Source: Streptomyces tauricus
GTDB lineage: Bacteria; Actinomycetota; Actinomycetes; Streptomycetales; Streptomycetaceae
Assembly: GCF_014650955.1 (NCBI RefSeq)
Contig: NZ_BMVY01000001.1
Location: 62,001 to 126,000, forward strand
Length of the DNA stretch: 64,000 nucleotides
Direction: 5' to 3'
Position numbers and translations under genes: made by a program. Shown here in pieces: positions 47,029 to 55,290 of this stretch (position 1 is the first letter of the stretch; the number at the start of each line of letters is the position of its first letter). Below the pieces are notes generated by a model that was not told where the DNA came from, searched no databases, and saw only the letters and a program-made list of their open reading frames with translations.

Positions 47029-49115
47029 AGGTCCAGCGCCTCCCGGTAGTGGGTCCGGGCGAGATCTGTCCGTCCGCGTCGCTCGGAGACCTCAGCCAGG
47101 CTTCCGAGGGCGCGGGCCGTCTCGTAGTCCGCCGCCATGCCGCGCAGTGTCGCCAGGGCCGAGGACAGCAGGTCCCCCGCCTGGTCGAGCCGGTCCAGTA
47201 CGAGATGCGCACGGCCCAGGAGCGTGGTCGCGCGCGCGGCGTTGTAGGTGTCGCCCGCATCGCGGAGCGTGGTGCGGGCGACACCGGCATGGCGGATCGC
47301 CTCCTCGGCCTGTCCGGTGGCGAGGGCGACATCGGCGAGGTTGAGCCCGGCGAGCCCGCCCGCCCGCTCGTCACCGTTCGCGGGTAACTCCGTGGCGGCC
47401 CGCGCGAAGTACGCGACGGCCTCGTCCGTACGCCCGAGCCGTTGCAGGGCGAGACCGCGGTAGTTGAGCGTGCGGGCCTGACCGAGCCGGTCACCGCGGC
47501 CGAGGAACAGCCGTGCCGCCTGCTCGAACATCTCCAGGGCGCGGTCGGGGTTCCCGGCGCCGAGTTCCCCGACACCGCCCGAGGTCAGCATGCGGCATTC
47601 GGCCGCCGTGTCCTCCAGGTCCCGTGCCGCCGCCAGCCCCTCCCGGTGCGCGGCACACCAGTCGTCGTAGAACTTGCGCCGCAGGAAGAGCGGCCACAAC
47701 GCGTCGGCGAGCTGCCAGCAGACGGTGGGAAAGCCGGCGGACCGGGCCTGATGGATCACGGCCATCAGATTGGGGAGTTCACGCTCCAGCCAGTCCAGCG
47801 CGGCTTCGGAGCCGGGTCCCACGTCCGCGACGACCACGGAGGCCGAACCGTAGTCCCGGGCCATGGTCCGGTGCTGGGGATCGATGATCTCCTCGGCGCG
47901 CGTGGCGCTCGCCAGATAGTGATCGGCGATACGGCGCGCGGCTGCCGCACGTTCCTCAGGAGACTCGTCCTCCCTCGCCCGCGCGGCGGCGTGCAGTCGT
48001 ACGAGATCGTGGAAGCGATGCCGTTCTCCCGCGGCATCGACGAGGAGGCTCGCCTCGTGGAGCACGTCCAGCGACCGCGCCGCCGCTCCCTCCGCTCCCT
48101 CCGTTCCCGCCGCTCCCTCCGTTCCCTCCGCGATGAGCAACGCCGAGGCCACCGGGGTGTCGAACTCCCGGCCGGGGTGCAGCCCCAGCAAGCGGTAGAG
48201 CCGGGCCGCCGAGGGCGGCAGTGCCTGGTACGACAGATCCAGTGCCGCTCGGACGTTGTGGTCGCCGTCGATGGCCAGTGCCTCCAGTCGCTGATGTTCC
48301 GCGGCCAGTGAGCGGACCATCGTGCCGATACTCCGCCCGGGGCGCGCCGCGAGCCGGGCGCCCGCGATACGGACGGCCAGCGGCAGCCCCGCGCACAACT
48401 CGACCAGGGCCTGCGCGTTCTCGGGCTCCTCGGCCACCCGCCCGTCCGCGAGGGTGTCCGTGAGCAGTTCGACGGCCGCGTCGGAGGCGAGTGGTTCCAG
48501 GTGGACGGGATAGCAGCCGTCGACGGTCAGCCCCGGCAGCCGTCTGCGGCTGGTCACCGCGGTGACGCTGCTGCCTCCGGGCAGCAACGGCCGGACCTGG
48601 GCCGCGGTCGCCGCGTCGTCGAGCAGGACGACCAGGCTCCGGTCGGCGGTCAACGACCGGTACATCACGGTTCGTTCGGCGAGCATCGTGGGGACCTGCT
48701 GTGCGGGAACGCCCAGGGCCCGCAGGAAACGCGCGAGTACCTCTCCCGGGTGCTCCGGCCCGTCGGGCGACTGAGCCCCCAGGTCGGCGTGGAGCTGGCC
48801 GCCCGGAAACTGACGGCGCAAGGTGTGGAGCCAGCTCAGCGCGACCGTGGTCTTGCCGACTCCGCCCAGTCCGCTGACCGCGGCCAGCGCCGGCCGCCCG
48901 TCCCGCGCGGCGCGGGCACGATGACGCTCCAGCGCCGCCAGCTCCGACGACCGGTCGACCACCCGTACGAGCGGGGGGAACTGCCACGGCGTCTGCCGGA
49001 CGGAAGGAGTCGGCGCACCGATGTGGATACCACCGTGTACGGAGCCCGCCTGGACGACCGAGCCGTACACGTCGCCACGCAACTCGTTGTGCGACCTGTG
49101 CCCCTCGCTCGGCAC
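46932..49115 (-). CDS. NB-ARC/TPR protein (AfsR-like ATPase without DNA-binding domain)
   Basis: This 727-residue STAND ATPase begins with NELRGDVYGSVVQAGSVHGG, the short leader common in NB-ARC proteins of actinobacteria. The P-loop GLGGVGKTTVALSW (Lys88) and SLVVLLDDAATAAQVRPLLP follow, then a winged-helix region and C-terminal TPRs (RTLNYRGLALQRLGRTDEAV, DYETARALGSLAEVSERRGR). It lacks the OmpR-like and BTAD domains of the nearby SARP, so it probably signals by protein contact. The GTG at 49115 has CGGAGGG at good distance and is my choice; an ATG at 49277 would add 54 weakly conserved residues. Its 3' end overlaps the convergent small gene by 97 bases. Confidence 0.83.
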   Translation of the reverse strand: MPSEGHRSHNELRGDVYGSVVQAGSVHGGIHIGAPTPSVRQTPWQFPPLVRVVDRSSELAALERHRARAARDGRPALAAVSGLGGVGKTTVALSWLHTLRRQFPGGQLHADLGAQSPDGPEHPGEVLARFLRALGVPAQQVPTMLAERTVMYRSLTADRSLVVLLDDAATAAQVRPLLPGGSSVTAVTSRRRLPGLTVDGCYPVHLEPLASDAAVELLTDTLADGRVAEEPENAQALVELCAGLPLAVRIAGARLAARPGRSIGTMVRSLAAEHQRLEALAIDGDHNVRAALDLSYQALPPSAARLYRLLGLHPGREFDTPVASALLIAEGTEGAAGTEGAEGAAARSLDVLHEASLLVDAAGERHRFHDLVRLHAAARAREDESPEERAAAARRIADHYLASATRAEEIIDPQHRTMARDYGSASVVVADVGPGSEAALDWLERELPNLMAVIHQARSAGFPTVCWQLADALWPLFLRRKFYDDWCAAHREGLAAARDLEDTAAECRMLTSGGVGELGAGNPDRALEMFEQAARLFLGRGDRLGQARTLNYRGLALQRLGRTDEAVAYFARAATELPANGDERAGGLAGLNLADVALATGQAEEAIRHAGVARTTLRDAGDTYNAARATTLLGRAHLVLDRLDQAGDLLSSALATLRGMAADYETARALGSLAEVSERRGRTDLARTHYREALDLYSSVGRSGSDEAEAARCRLRRLEQDEPPDER

Positions 49116-49184
49116 CCGCGCCCTCCGCCCCGTGTACGTAAGCAGCAATGCCTTCGACGGATCCTTTCCGCGCAGAAGCTCGAT

Positions 49185-49202
49185 ATCCGCGGATCCGCGG
49201 AT
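49185..49202. promoter_or_regulatory. 18-bp perfect palindrome in the divergent NB-ARC/aminotransferase region
   Basis: The 18 bases ATCCGCGGATCCGCGGAT form a perfect palindrome made of overlapping CCGCGGAT units, 107 bases before the aminotransferase ATG and 70 bases before the NB-ARC GTG. Its place between divergent genes suggests an operator for either. If the NB-ARC gene starts at 49277 it would lie inside the coding region. Confidence 0.5.
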
Positions 49203-49308
49203 CGGCGGCTCACTTCCGGGGGAGGGCGCGTACGAGCTCGGGGGCTCGGGGAGCGCAGCGCGGGCATACGAAGGCATACGAGGGCCGCGCGGATGGAAAC
49301 ACACCGTC

Positions 49309-50550
49309 ATGGAACCCACCAGCGTTGGACACGGCACCGTGGAGGACAGCAGCGTGGAACACCCCGGACTGGACATCGAGGCGCTCCGCGCGGAGACCCC
49401 CGGTACCGCGCACCGGGTGCACCTCAACAACGCGGGGGCCGGGCTGCTGTCCCGGCGGACCCTCGTGACGATGACCTCCCATCTGGAGCTGGAGGCGGAG
49501 ATCGGCGGTTACGAGGCCGCCCGACAGGAACAGGACCGGATCGACGCCACCTACACGAGCATCGCCGAACTGGTCGGCGGGCAGTCCGACGAGATCGCGC
49601 TCTTCGACAACTCCACGCACGCGTGGAACGCCGGCTTCTACTCGATGGTCTTCAAACCGGGCGACCGGATCCTGACCGGCCGGGCGGAGTACGGCAGCAA
49701 CGTGCTGGCGTACCTGCAGACCGCACGGCGTTCCGGCGCCGAGGTCGTGGTGGTCCCCGACGACGAGTCCGGCGGACTCGACACCACGGCGCTGGCCGCA
49801 CTGATCGACGAGCGCACCAAACTCGTCGGCGTCACCCACATCCCCACCAGCGGCGGCCTGGTCAACCCCGCGCACGAGATCGGCCGGATCACCCGAGCCG
49901 CCGGCGTGCCGTTCCTGCTCGACGCCACCCAGTCCGTGGGGCAGTTTCCCGTCGACGTCACCCGGATCGGCTGCGACATGCTCAGCGCCACCGGCCGCAA
50001 GTTCCTGCGGGGACCACGCGGCACCGGCTTCCTGTGGGTCCGCCGCGAGGCCCTGGAGTACCTCGACCCGTTCGTCAGCGACATCCAGGCGGCCACCTGG
50101 GACGGCGACCGGGGCTTCACCTGGCACGCCGGCGCTCGGCGCTTCGAGAGCTGGGAAGCGAGCTACGCCAACGTCCTGGGGCTGGGAGTGGCCGCCCGCC
50201 AGGCCCTGGACCTGGGCATGGACCGGATCGGGGAGCGGGCCACCGCCCTCGGCGCGTATCTGCGCGACGCCCTCGACGCCCTGCCCGGCGTCACCACGTA
50301 CGACCTCGGCCGGGTCCGGTGCGCCATCGTGACCGCGAAGGTCGACGGCGTGCCCACCGCGGACGTCGCCGCGGCGCTCGCGCGGCAGGGGATCAACGTG
50401 ACGACGACCGTCCCCGAGCACACCCAGTTCGACACGGAGGTGCGGGACGTCCACCCCCTCGTACGCCTCTCACCGCACTACTACAACACGCATGCCGAAC
50501 TGGACCGGGCCGTGGAGGCCGTCGCCGCACTCGCGCGCGCGGCCGGATGA
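49309..50550 (+). CDS. PLP-dependent class V aminotransferase (cysteine-desulfurase/isopenicillin-N-epimerase-like)
   Basis: The 413-residue fold-type I PLP enzyme has VHLNNAGAGLLSRRTL at the start. The cofactor-binding segments are FDNSTHAWNAGFYSM and LDATQSVGQFPVDVTRIGCD, and the Schiff-base Lys231 lies in SATGRKFLRGPRG. This arrangement occurs in class V enzymes including cysteine desulfurase, isopenicillin N epimerase and the EgtE-type C-S lyase, so the reaction is undecided. No FeS-assembly gene is near, which argues against a housekeeping desulfurase. The start at 49309 has only weak purines upstream, and a GTG about ten codons later is possible. It is divergent from the NB-ARC gene. 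Confidence 0.82.
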   Translation: MEPTSVGHGTVEDSSVEHPGLDIEALRAETPGTAHRVHLNNAGAGLLSRRTLVTMTSHLELEAEIGGYEAARQEQDRIDATYTSIAELVGGQSDEIALFDNSTHAWNAGFYSMVFKPGDRILTGRAEYGSNVLAYLQTARRSGAEVVVVPDDESGGLDTTALAALIDERTKLVGVTHIPTSGGLVNPAHEIGRITRAAGVPFLLDATQSVGQFPVDVTRIGCDMLSATGRKFLRGPRGTGFLWVRREALEYLDPFVSDIQAATWDGDRGFTWHAGARRFESWEASYANVLGLGVAARQALDLGMDRIGERATALGAYLRDALDALPGVTTYDLGRVRCAIVTAKVDGVPTADVAAALARQGINVTTTVPEHTQFDTEVRDVHPLVRLSPHYYNTHAELDRAVEAVAALARAAG

Positions 50551-50598
50551 CCGGCCGCACGCCCTCGTTCCGTCCGACCCCCTAGTCCATGCGGCCCC

Positions 50599-51639
50599 TC
50601 ATTCCATGCGGCGCTGCTCCTCGTCGCTCCAGGCGCGGGTGTCCCGGGGCGGAACATAGGGCTCCTCGGTGTCCGGCATGCCGCCCGCGATGGCGCGCTG
50701 CCGTGCCATCTCGGAGTCGAACTCCAGCCCGAGAAGGATCGCGATGTTGCTGATCCACAGCCAGATCAGGAAGACGATGACACCGGCGAGCGTGCCGTAG
50801 GTCTTGTTGTACGAGCCGAAGTTGGCCACGTAGAACGCGAACCCGGCCGAGGCGATCATCCAGATCAGCAGGGCCAGCACGCTACCGGGAGTGATCCACT
50901 TGAAACCGCGGCCCTTCACGTTCGGTGTCGCCCAGTAGAGAAGGGCGATCATGATCGTGACGAGCACCACCAGCACCGGCCACTTCGCGATCGACCACAC
51001 CGTCAGGGCCGTGTCTCCGATTCCCAGCGCGCCGCCCGCCTGGCGGGCCAGACCACCGGTGAACACCACGATCAGCGCGCTGATCACCGTCAGTACCAGG
51101 AGCACGACGGTCACGCCCACGCGGATCGGCAGCACCTTCCAGACGGGGCGTCCCTCCGGCATGTCGTAGACGGCGTTGGCGGAGCGGATGAAGGCCGCCA
51201 CATAGCCGGAGGCCGACCACACGGCGAGCACGACACCGACCAGGGCCATGACGGAGCCGATGCCGCCCCGGCCCTGCAGCTGCGTCACCGCGTCGCTGAT
51301 GATGTCCCGTGCGGAGCCGGGAGTCAGTTTCTTGAGGTTGTCCAGGACCTCCTGCGTCGCCGACTTGCCGGCGATGCCCAGGAGCGAGACCAGGAGCAGC
51401 AGCGCCGGGAACAGCGAGAGCACCCCGTAGTACGTCAGTGCCGCGGCCCTGTCGGCCAGCTCGTCGTCCTGGAACTCCTTGACCGTGCCTTTCAGAACGG
51501 CCAGCCACGACCGCTTCGGCAACTCGTGGAGCTTGTCCGGTGCCCGCTCCTCTATCTCCTCCGCCGGGCCCGGAGTCTGCTCCTGCTGCGCGGACCCCGA
51601 CGTCGTGACGCCGTGATCGGATTTCGATGTCCTTGCCAT
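50599..51639 (-). CDS. YihY/virulence-factor-BrkB family inner-membrane protein
   Basis: The 346-residue membrane protein has the family start (VLKGTVKEFQDDELADRAAA then LTYYGVLSLFPALLLLVSLL) and about six helices. ALVGVVLAVWSASGYVAAF, VTVVLLVLTVISALIVV, WPVLVVLVTIMIALLYWATP and GVIVFLIWLWISNIAILLGL are clear. Both ends are charged and cytosolic. The family was once called ribonuclease BN in error; its real function is not established and may be transport or envelope related. The ATG at 51639 gives MARTSKSDHG. It is divergent from a stress-type SRPBCC gene. Confidence 0.88.
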   Translation of the reverse strand: MARTSKSDHGVTTSGSAQQEQTPGPAEEIEERAPDKLHELPKRSWLAVLKGTVKEFQDDELADRAAALTYYGVLSLFPALLLLVSLLGIAGKSATQEVLDNLKKLTPGSARDIISDAVTQLQGRGGIGSVMALVGVVLAVWSASGYVAAFIRSANAVYDMPEGRPVWKVLPIRVGVTVVLLVLTVISALIVVFTGGLARQAGGALGIGDTALTVWSIAKWPVLVVLVTIMIALLYWATPNVKGRGFKWITPGSVLALLIWMIASAGFAFYVANFGSYNKTYGTLAGVIVFLIWLWISNIAILLGLEFDSEMARQRAIAGGMPDTEEPYVPPRDTRAWSDEEQRRME

Positions 51640-51747
51640 ACCCGCCGGGTATCCCGCCCCGCCCCGCCCATGCGCGGTCCGCGGCGGACGCGGACGGCGG
51701 CCACGACCGGAAGAGATGACCTTTGACGAGAAACGATGGCTTCGCCG

Positions 51748-51774
51748 GGTTGTAGGCGGACGTTCATCGGGTAC
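51748..51774 (+). promoter_or_regulatory. possible SigB-type stress promoter of the SRPBCC gene
   Basis: GGTTGT (51748-51753), a 15-base spacer and GGGTAC (51769-51774) resemble the general-stress sigma factor consensus (GTTT-like -35, GGGTAC/T -10) used by SigB/SigH family factors in Streptomyces. The distance to the start codon is about 75 bases. Support is by consensus only. Confidence 0.42.
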
Positions 51775-51847
51775 CCGGCGCGCCGAGACGAGATCCACAG
51801 GGCAGAACCCCCTGCTCCGTGGCCATTCAGTGGAAAGGAGCCGACTG

Positions 51848-52303
51848 ATGAGCACGGTCAAGGAAGCGGTCGAGGTCGAGGTCCCCGTCAGCGTCGCCTA
51901 CAACCAGTGGACCCAGTTCGAGGAGTTCCCCAAGTTCATGGAGGGCGTCGAGGAGATCAGGCAGGTCGACGACCGCCACAACCACTGGACCACCAAGATC
52001 GGTGGGGTGAAGCGCGAGTTCGACACGGAGATCGTCGACCAGTTCCCCGACGAGCGGATCACCTGGCGCACCACCAGCGGTGACACCAAGCAGAAGGGCA
52101 CCGTCAGCTTCCAGCGGCTGGACGACACGCATACGCGGGTCCAGCTCGTGATGGACGTGGAGCCGACCGGGGCGGCCGAGAAGGCCGCCGACCTGACGGG
52201 GACGATCGACCGCCGGGTCAAGGGCGACATGCGCCGCTTCAAGGAGTACATCGAGCAGCACGGCGCGTCCGGTTCCTGGCGCGGCCGCATCACACCGGGC
52301 TGA
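51848..52303 (+). CDS. SRPBCC-family (polyketide cyclase/START-like) protein
   Basis: The 151-residue hydrophobic-pocket protein begins VKEAVEVEVPVSVAYNQWTQ, with FPKFMEGVEEIRQVDDRH, then ITWRTTSGDTKQKGTVSFQR and a C-terminal helix DMRRFKEYIEQHG. These are features of the cyclase/dehydrase-type SRPBCC proteins that are common stress-regulated genes in Streptomyces. The ligand is unknown. The ATG at 51848 follows AAAGGAG at good distance, so the longer upstream frame is rejected. It does not resemble the CoxG-type SRPBCC protein at 8650 beyond the fold. Confidence 0.85.
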   Translation: MSTVKEAVEVEVPVSVAYNQWTQFEEFPKFMEGVEEIRQVDDRHNHWTTKIGGVKREFDTEIVDQFPDERITWRTTSGDTKQKGTVSFQRLDDTHTRVQLVMDVEPTGAAEKAADLTGTIDRRVKGDMRRFKEYIEQHGASGSWRGRITPG

Positions 52304-52405
52304 CCACACCACACCGCACCGCGTCCGGTGCGGAGCGGGGACGCGACCGGAGCGGCAGGGCGGACGACCTGAGCGGCAGCAGCGACGAACCGGGAGGCCG
52401 GACCG

Positions 52406-53266
52406 ATGTTCGAGGGTTTCGCATCCGAGGTGGTCCGGCTCCCGGAGTCGTCCGCCTTCGTCCGCCACGGCGGCGAGGGACCGCCCGTCGTCCTGCTGCA
52501 CGGCCACCCCAGGACCTCCGCGACCTGGCACCGGGTCGCTCCCCGACTGGTCGAGCGGGGCTTCACCGTCGTCTGCCCCGACCTGCGGGGATACGGCCGC
52601 TCGCGTGGTCCGGCGTTCACCGCCGACCACGCGGGTTACACCAAGCGTGTCGTCGCCCAGGACGTGGTGGCGGTCATGCGCTCCCTCGGCCATGAGCGGT
52701 TCATGCTGGCCGGGCACGACCGCGGAGGCAGTGTCGCGCTGCGTCTGGTCCTCGATCACCCCGAGGCGGTCCGGCGCGTGGCGCTGATCGACTGCCTTCC
52801 CCTGAGCGAGCATCTGTCCCGTATCACCGCGAAGTTCGCCACCCAGTGGTGGCACTGGTTCTTCTTCGCGCAGCCGGACATCCCCGAGCGGGTCATCAAC
52901 GCCGATCCGGACAGCTGGTACCACGGTGATCCGCGGAGCATGGGGCAGGAGAACCACGACGAGTGGCGCGCAGCCGTGCGCGACCCGGACGTGGTCCGGG
53001 CGATGCTGGAGGACTACCGGGCGGGTCTGACCATCGACAGGGGTCACGAGGAGGCCGACCGGGCCGCCGGACGGCGGATCACGTGCCCCGCGCTGGCGCT
53101 CTGGTCGCTCCGGGACGACCTGGAGGACCTCTACGGCGACCCGCTGAAGATCTGGGCCGACTGGGCCCCCGACGTACGCGGCCACGGAATCGACTCCGGC
53201 CACCACGTCGCCGAACAGGCCCCCGAGGAACTGGCCGAGTCGTTGGGTGACTTCTTCCAGGGCTGA
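52406..53266 (+). CDS. alpha/beta hydrolase, haloacetate-dehalogenase-like
   Basis: The 286-residue hydrolase has an Asp nucleophile: Asp105 in GHDRGG, with Asp129 in LIDC and His266 in SGHHVAEQ as the other triad members. His150-Trp151 (WWHWFFFAQPD) and the Tyr of EDYRAG match the halide/substrate pocket of fluoroacetate dehalogenase. The Arg after the nucleophile (Arg106) is kept, but the second carboxylate-binding Arg of that enzyme is Ser109 here. The substrate may therefore not be a simple haloacetate, and an epoxide hydrolase relative is also possible. It lies 102 bases after the SRPBCC gene on the same strand and is ended by a 21-base hairpin. Confidence 0.8.
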   Translation: MFEGFASEVVRLPESSAFVRHGGEGPPVVLLHGHPRTSATWHRVAPRLVERGFTVVCPDLRGYGRSRGPAFTADHAGYTKRVVAQDVVAVMRSLGHERFMLAGHDRGGSVALRLVLDHPEAVRRVALIDCLPLSEHLSRITAKFATQWWHWFFFAQPDIPERVINADPDSWYHGDPRSMGQENHDEWRAAVRDPDVVRAMLEDYRAGLTIDRGHEEADRAAGRRITCPALALWSLRDDLEDLYGDPLKIWADWAPDVRGHGIDSGHHVAEQAPEELAESLGDFFQG

Positions 53267-53280
53267 CCTGGCCGCCTGCC

Positions 53281-53326
53281 TGAAGGCCGACCACTCGGGG
53301 GCGCACCCCCGAGTGGTCGGCCTTCA
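53281..53326. terminator. 21-bp perfect hairpin, bidirectional terminator
   Basis: A perfect 21-base stem (53281-53301 with 53306-53326) with a four-base loop (CGCA) lies between the convergent stops at 53266 and 53334. It is the strongest hairpin noticed in the window. Confidence 0.92.
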
Positions 53327-53333
53327 GTCGACC

Positions 53334-54260
53334 TCAGCAGTCGACGTAACAGCGGATGACCGTGCCGTCGGGCCCGGTGTGCACCCGGACCAGATCGGTG
53401 AGGTAGTTCACCAGCAGCAGCCCCCGGCCGCCCACTTGCGCGGGCGGGGAGGGGCGCCGCCCGGCGAGGGGATCCTTCAGCTGCCCCCCGTCGCGCACCT
53501 CGCACACCACCTGGCCGTTCTCGGCCCACACATACACCGTGCCCGTACCACCGCCGTGCACCACACTGTTGGTGGTCAGCTCGGCGACGACCAGCGCCAG
53601 GTCGTCCAGCCGGACACCGGAGAGACCGAACCGGGTGGCCCGCTCGGCCACGAAGTACCGGGCAGCCGGCAGTTCGTCCGCGCCGAAGGCGTAACCTTCC
53701 GCCGCCTCCGCGATCGGCAGGGGTTCGTTGTACCGCTCGACCACCCGCTCGGGCGCGTAGGACGGGCTGTTCCGCTGCCGGCCCTCGGAGATCACGACGG
53801 GATGGGTCGCGTACGCGTCGGTCAGCGCCTGCTCACTGAGCCCCGCCTCGTCGTACGGACACAGGATCGTCGCGTCCCGGCCCTCGAACGCGCTGTTGAT
53901 CAGTGCCTCGTGCTGGACGCAGGCCGGGTACTCCACGCCGCTGCGATCGGGCCATATCGGCTCGCCGATGATCCGCACGCGCGAGGTCGGGTGGGCGTCG
54001 GCGAAGACGCGCAGCACCTTGGGGATGATCCGGCCGGGGTTGCGTCCCGCCTGCGTCATGTCGATGAAGCGCACATCCGTCGCGGCGTCGCCCAGGGCGG
54101 AGCGCAGGATGTCCAGCTTCGGGCCGGGCACGGCGACCGCCACCGGTTCGCCGGCCGCCAGACCCTCGCGGATGAACGGCACGGTGCCGTCCACGTACTC
54201 CTCCTCGCCCCGGTAGAACAGGGCGGGATGCACGAACAACTCGGTGGAGGGGGCCGTCAT
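53334..54260 (-). CDS. MEDS-domain sensor with HATPase anti-sigma-type kinase domain
   Basis: This 308-residue protein joins an N-terminal MEDS domain (FVHPALFYRGEEEYVDGTVP, FIDMTQAGRNPGRIIPKVLR, residues about 1-170) to an RsbW-like HATPase domain. The latter has N box ELTTNSVVHGG and G box GGRGLLLVNYL. MEDS domains are thought to sense small molecules; the kinase-like domain phosphorylates or binds STAS antagonists or sigma factors. The gene overlaps the preceding STAS gene by four bases (ATGA), giving a ready-made partner-switch pair. No sigma factor gene is in the window, so the regulated sigma factor must lie elsewhere. Confidence 0.85.
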   Translation of the reverse strand: MTAPSTELFVHPALFYRGEEEYVDGTVPFIREGLAAGEPVAVAVPGPKLDILRSALGDAATDVRFIDMTQAGRNPGRIIPKVLRVFADAHPTSRVRIIGEPIWPDRSGVEYPACVQHEALINSAFEGRDATILCPYDEAGLSEQALTDAYATHPVVISEGRQRNSPSYAPERVVERYNEPLPIAEAAEGYAFGADELPAARYFVAERATRFGLSGVRLDDLALVVAELTTNSVVHGGGTGTVYVWAENGQVVCEVRDGGQLKDPLAGRRPSPPAQVGGRGLLLVNYLTDLVRVHTGPDGTVIRCYVDC

Positions 54261-54628
54261 CGTGCCACCACCTCGACGCCCCGCAGGCCGGGCCAGAACA
54301 TGTCCAGTACCCGTCCCATGGCGGCAGGCGGCTGTTCGATCATGATGCGACGTCCTTCGGGAAGACCTTGAGCCGCCACTGCGAGGGCGGAGACACCGGC
54401 GACGTCGACGAAGGTGACCGCCGAGAGTTCCAAGTGGCACACCTCCACATCCTCCAGAGCCAGCCGGTCCAGCGTCCGTTCCCAGGCGATGCGCGTGGCC
54501 AGACTGACCTCACCCGCGGCCTGCCAGCCCGTCCGGTCCGACAGGGGGCGCACCTGAAGGGTGCCCGTGGACCGCGCGGACGACACGTCCGGCGGGTCCG
54601 CCTCCCACGCTCTGTCCACGCTGACCAC
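54257..54628 (-). CDS. STAS-domain anti-sigma factor antagonist
   Basis: The 123-residue STAS domain (LQVRPLSDRTGWQAAGEVSL, VEVCHLELSAVTFVDVAGVS) has a Ser in DVAGVSAL at the place usually phosphorylated in SpoIIAA/RsbV proteins (D-x-x-G-x-S). It is coupled by ATGA to the MEDS-HATPase gene, its probable partner. The start is uncertain: GTG at 54628 (chosen), GTG at 54619, or a longer form from an ATG at 54736, which would add a Pro/Arg-rich stretch that does not look like STAS. Confidence 0.78.
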   Translation of the reverse strand: MVSVDRAWEADPPDVSSARSTGTLQVRPLSDRTGWQAAGEVSLATRIAWERTLDRLALEDVEVCHLELSAVTFVDVAGVSALAVAAQGLPEGRRIMIEQPPAAMGRVLDMFWPGLRGVEVVAR

Positions 54629-54763
54629 CTCTGGAGTGTCGTCGTTTCCACCCCAGTATTCCCTCTGCGCACCCCGCGCGAAGCCACCGGGGCAGGGAAG
54701 ATCCGATCGGGTGCGGTCAGGGCCGGACGGGCTCACCGCGTCCCCGGCCCGGCCGGTGGACGA

Positions 54764-55051
54764 TCAGCCCTGATAGGGCTGCTGGTGCGGCTGCTGCTGG
54801 CCGTGCGGCTGACCGCTCGCGCCCTGCACCTGCAACTGCTCCGCCTGCTCCTTGCCGATCTTGTGCTGTGCGCCGCAGAAGGTGCACTGGGTCGCGTACT
54901 TCGTCGAGACGGGGAACAGCGGGACGAAGAACAGGGTGAACTTCGTGACGCGTTTGCTGAGCGTGTGCGCGGCGGGGTTGCCGCACTGGCCGCACACCAG
55001 CGTCAGTATCGCCAACTGGTAGAGATATCCCTTGGTGCCAAAGATGATCAT
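54764..55051 (-). CDS. small zinc-ribbon protein with Gln-rich tail
   Basis: The 95-residue protein has a hydrophobic N-terminal segment (YLYQLAILTLVCGQCG) and a four-Cys zinc ribbon (CGQC and CTFC, 37 residues apart). The internal strand KFTLFFVPLFPVSTKY is a feature of actinobacterial zinc-ribbon proteins of this size. The last 25 residues are Gln/Pro-rich (HGQQQPHQQPYQG). The function is unknown. AAAGGATCC precedes the ATG. It stands 135 bases upstream of the STAS gene on the same strand and may or may not share its transcript. Confidence 0.75.
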   Translation of the reverse strand: MIIFGTKGYLYQLAILTLVCGQCGNPAAHTLSKRVTKFTLFFVPLFPVSTKYATQCTFCGAQHKIGKEQAEQLQVQGASGQPHGQQQPHQQPYQG

Positions 55052-55196
55052 GTGGTGGATCCTTTCGGGACGAGCGGTGTCCGGCGGCGCGGTGCCGGTG
55101 AGCGGAGGGGCGCTCACCGGTCACGGTCTCGTGTCCCAGTCTGCTGCACGAGGGCGTGCACGGCCGACGGCACTCCCGGTGTCCCGGAACCGTGGG

Positions 55197-55263
55197 TGCC
55201 GCTCGGCGGCCGGGTGGGCCGCCCACCCGGGTGGGCGAACCTGCGGCCGGACGCCGAGCGGCA
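55197..55263. terminator. complex stem-loop after the small secreted protein gene
   Basis: An outer perfect 12-base stem (55197-55208 with 55252-55263) encloses a second perfect 10-base hairpin (55210-55219 with 55221-55230). It begins 28 bases beyond the stop at 55291 on the minus strand and is probably its terminator. The rest of the 239-base gap to the zinc-ribbon gene shows nothing else clear. Confidence 0.7.
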
Positions 55264-55290
55264 TGGCACGGGGCGGTGCGGGACGGGAGG

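Noticed and set aside
49309..50550. IscS/SufS-type FeS cysteine desulfurase
   Set aside because: No FeS assembly genes are adjacent and the context is regulatory, so only the broad class V aminotransferase assignment is safe.
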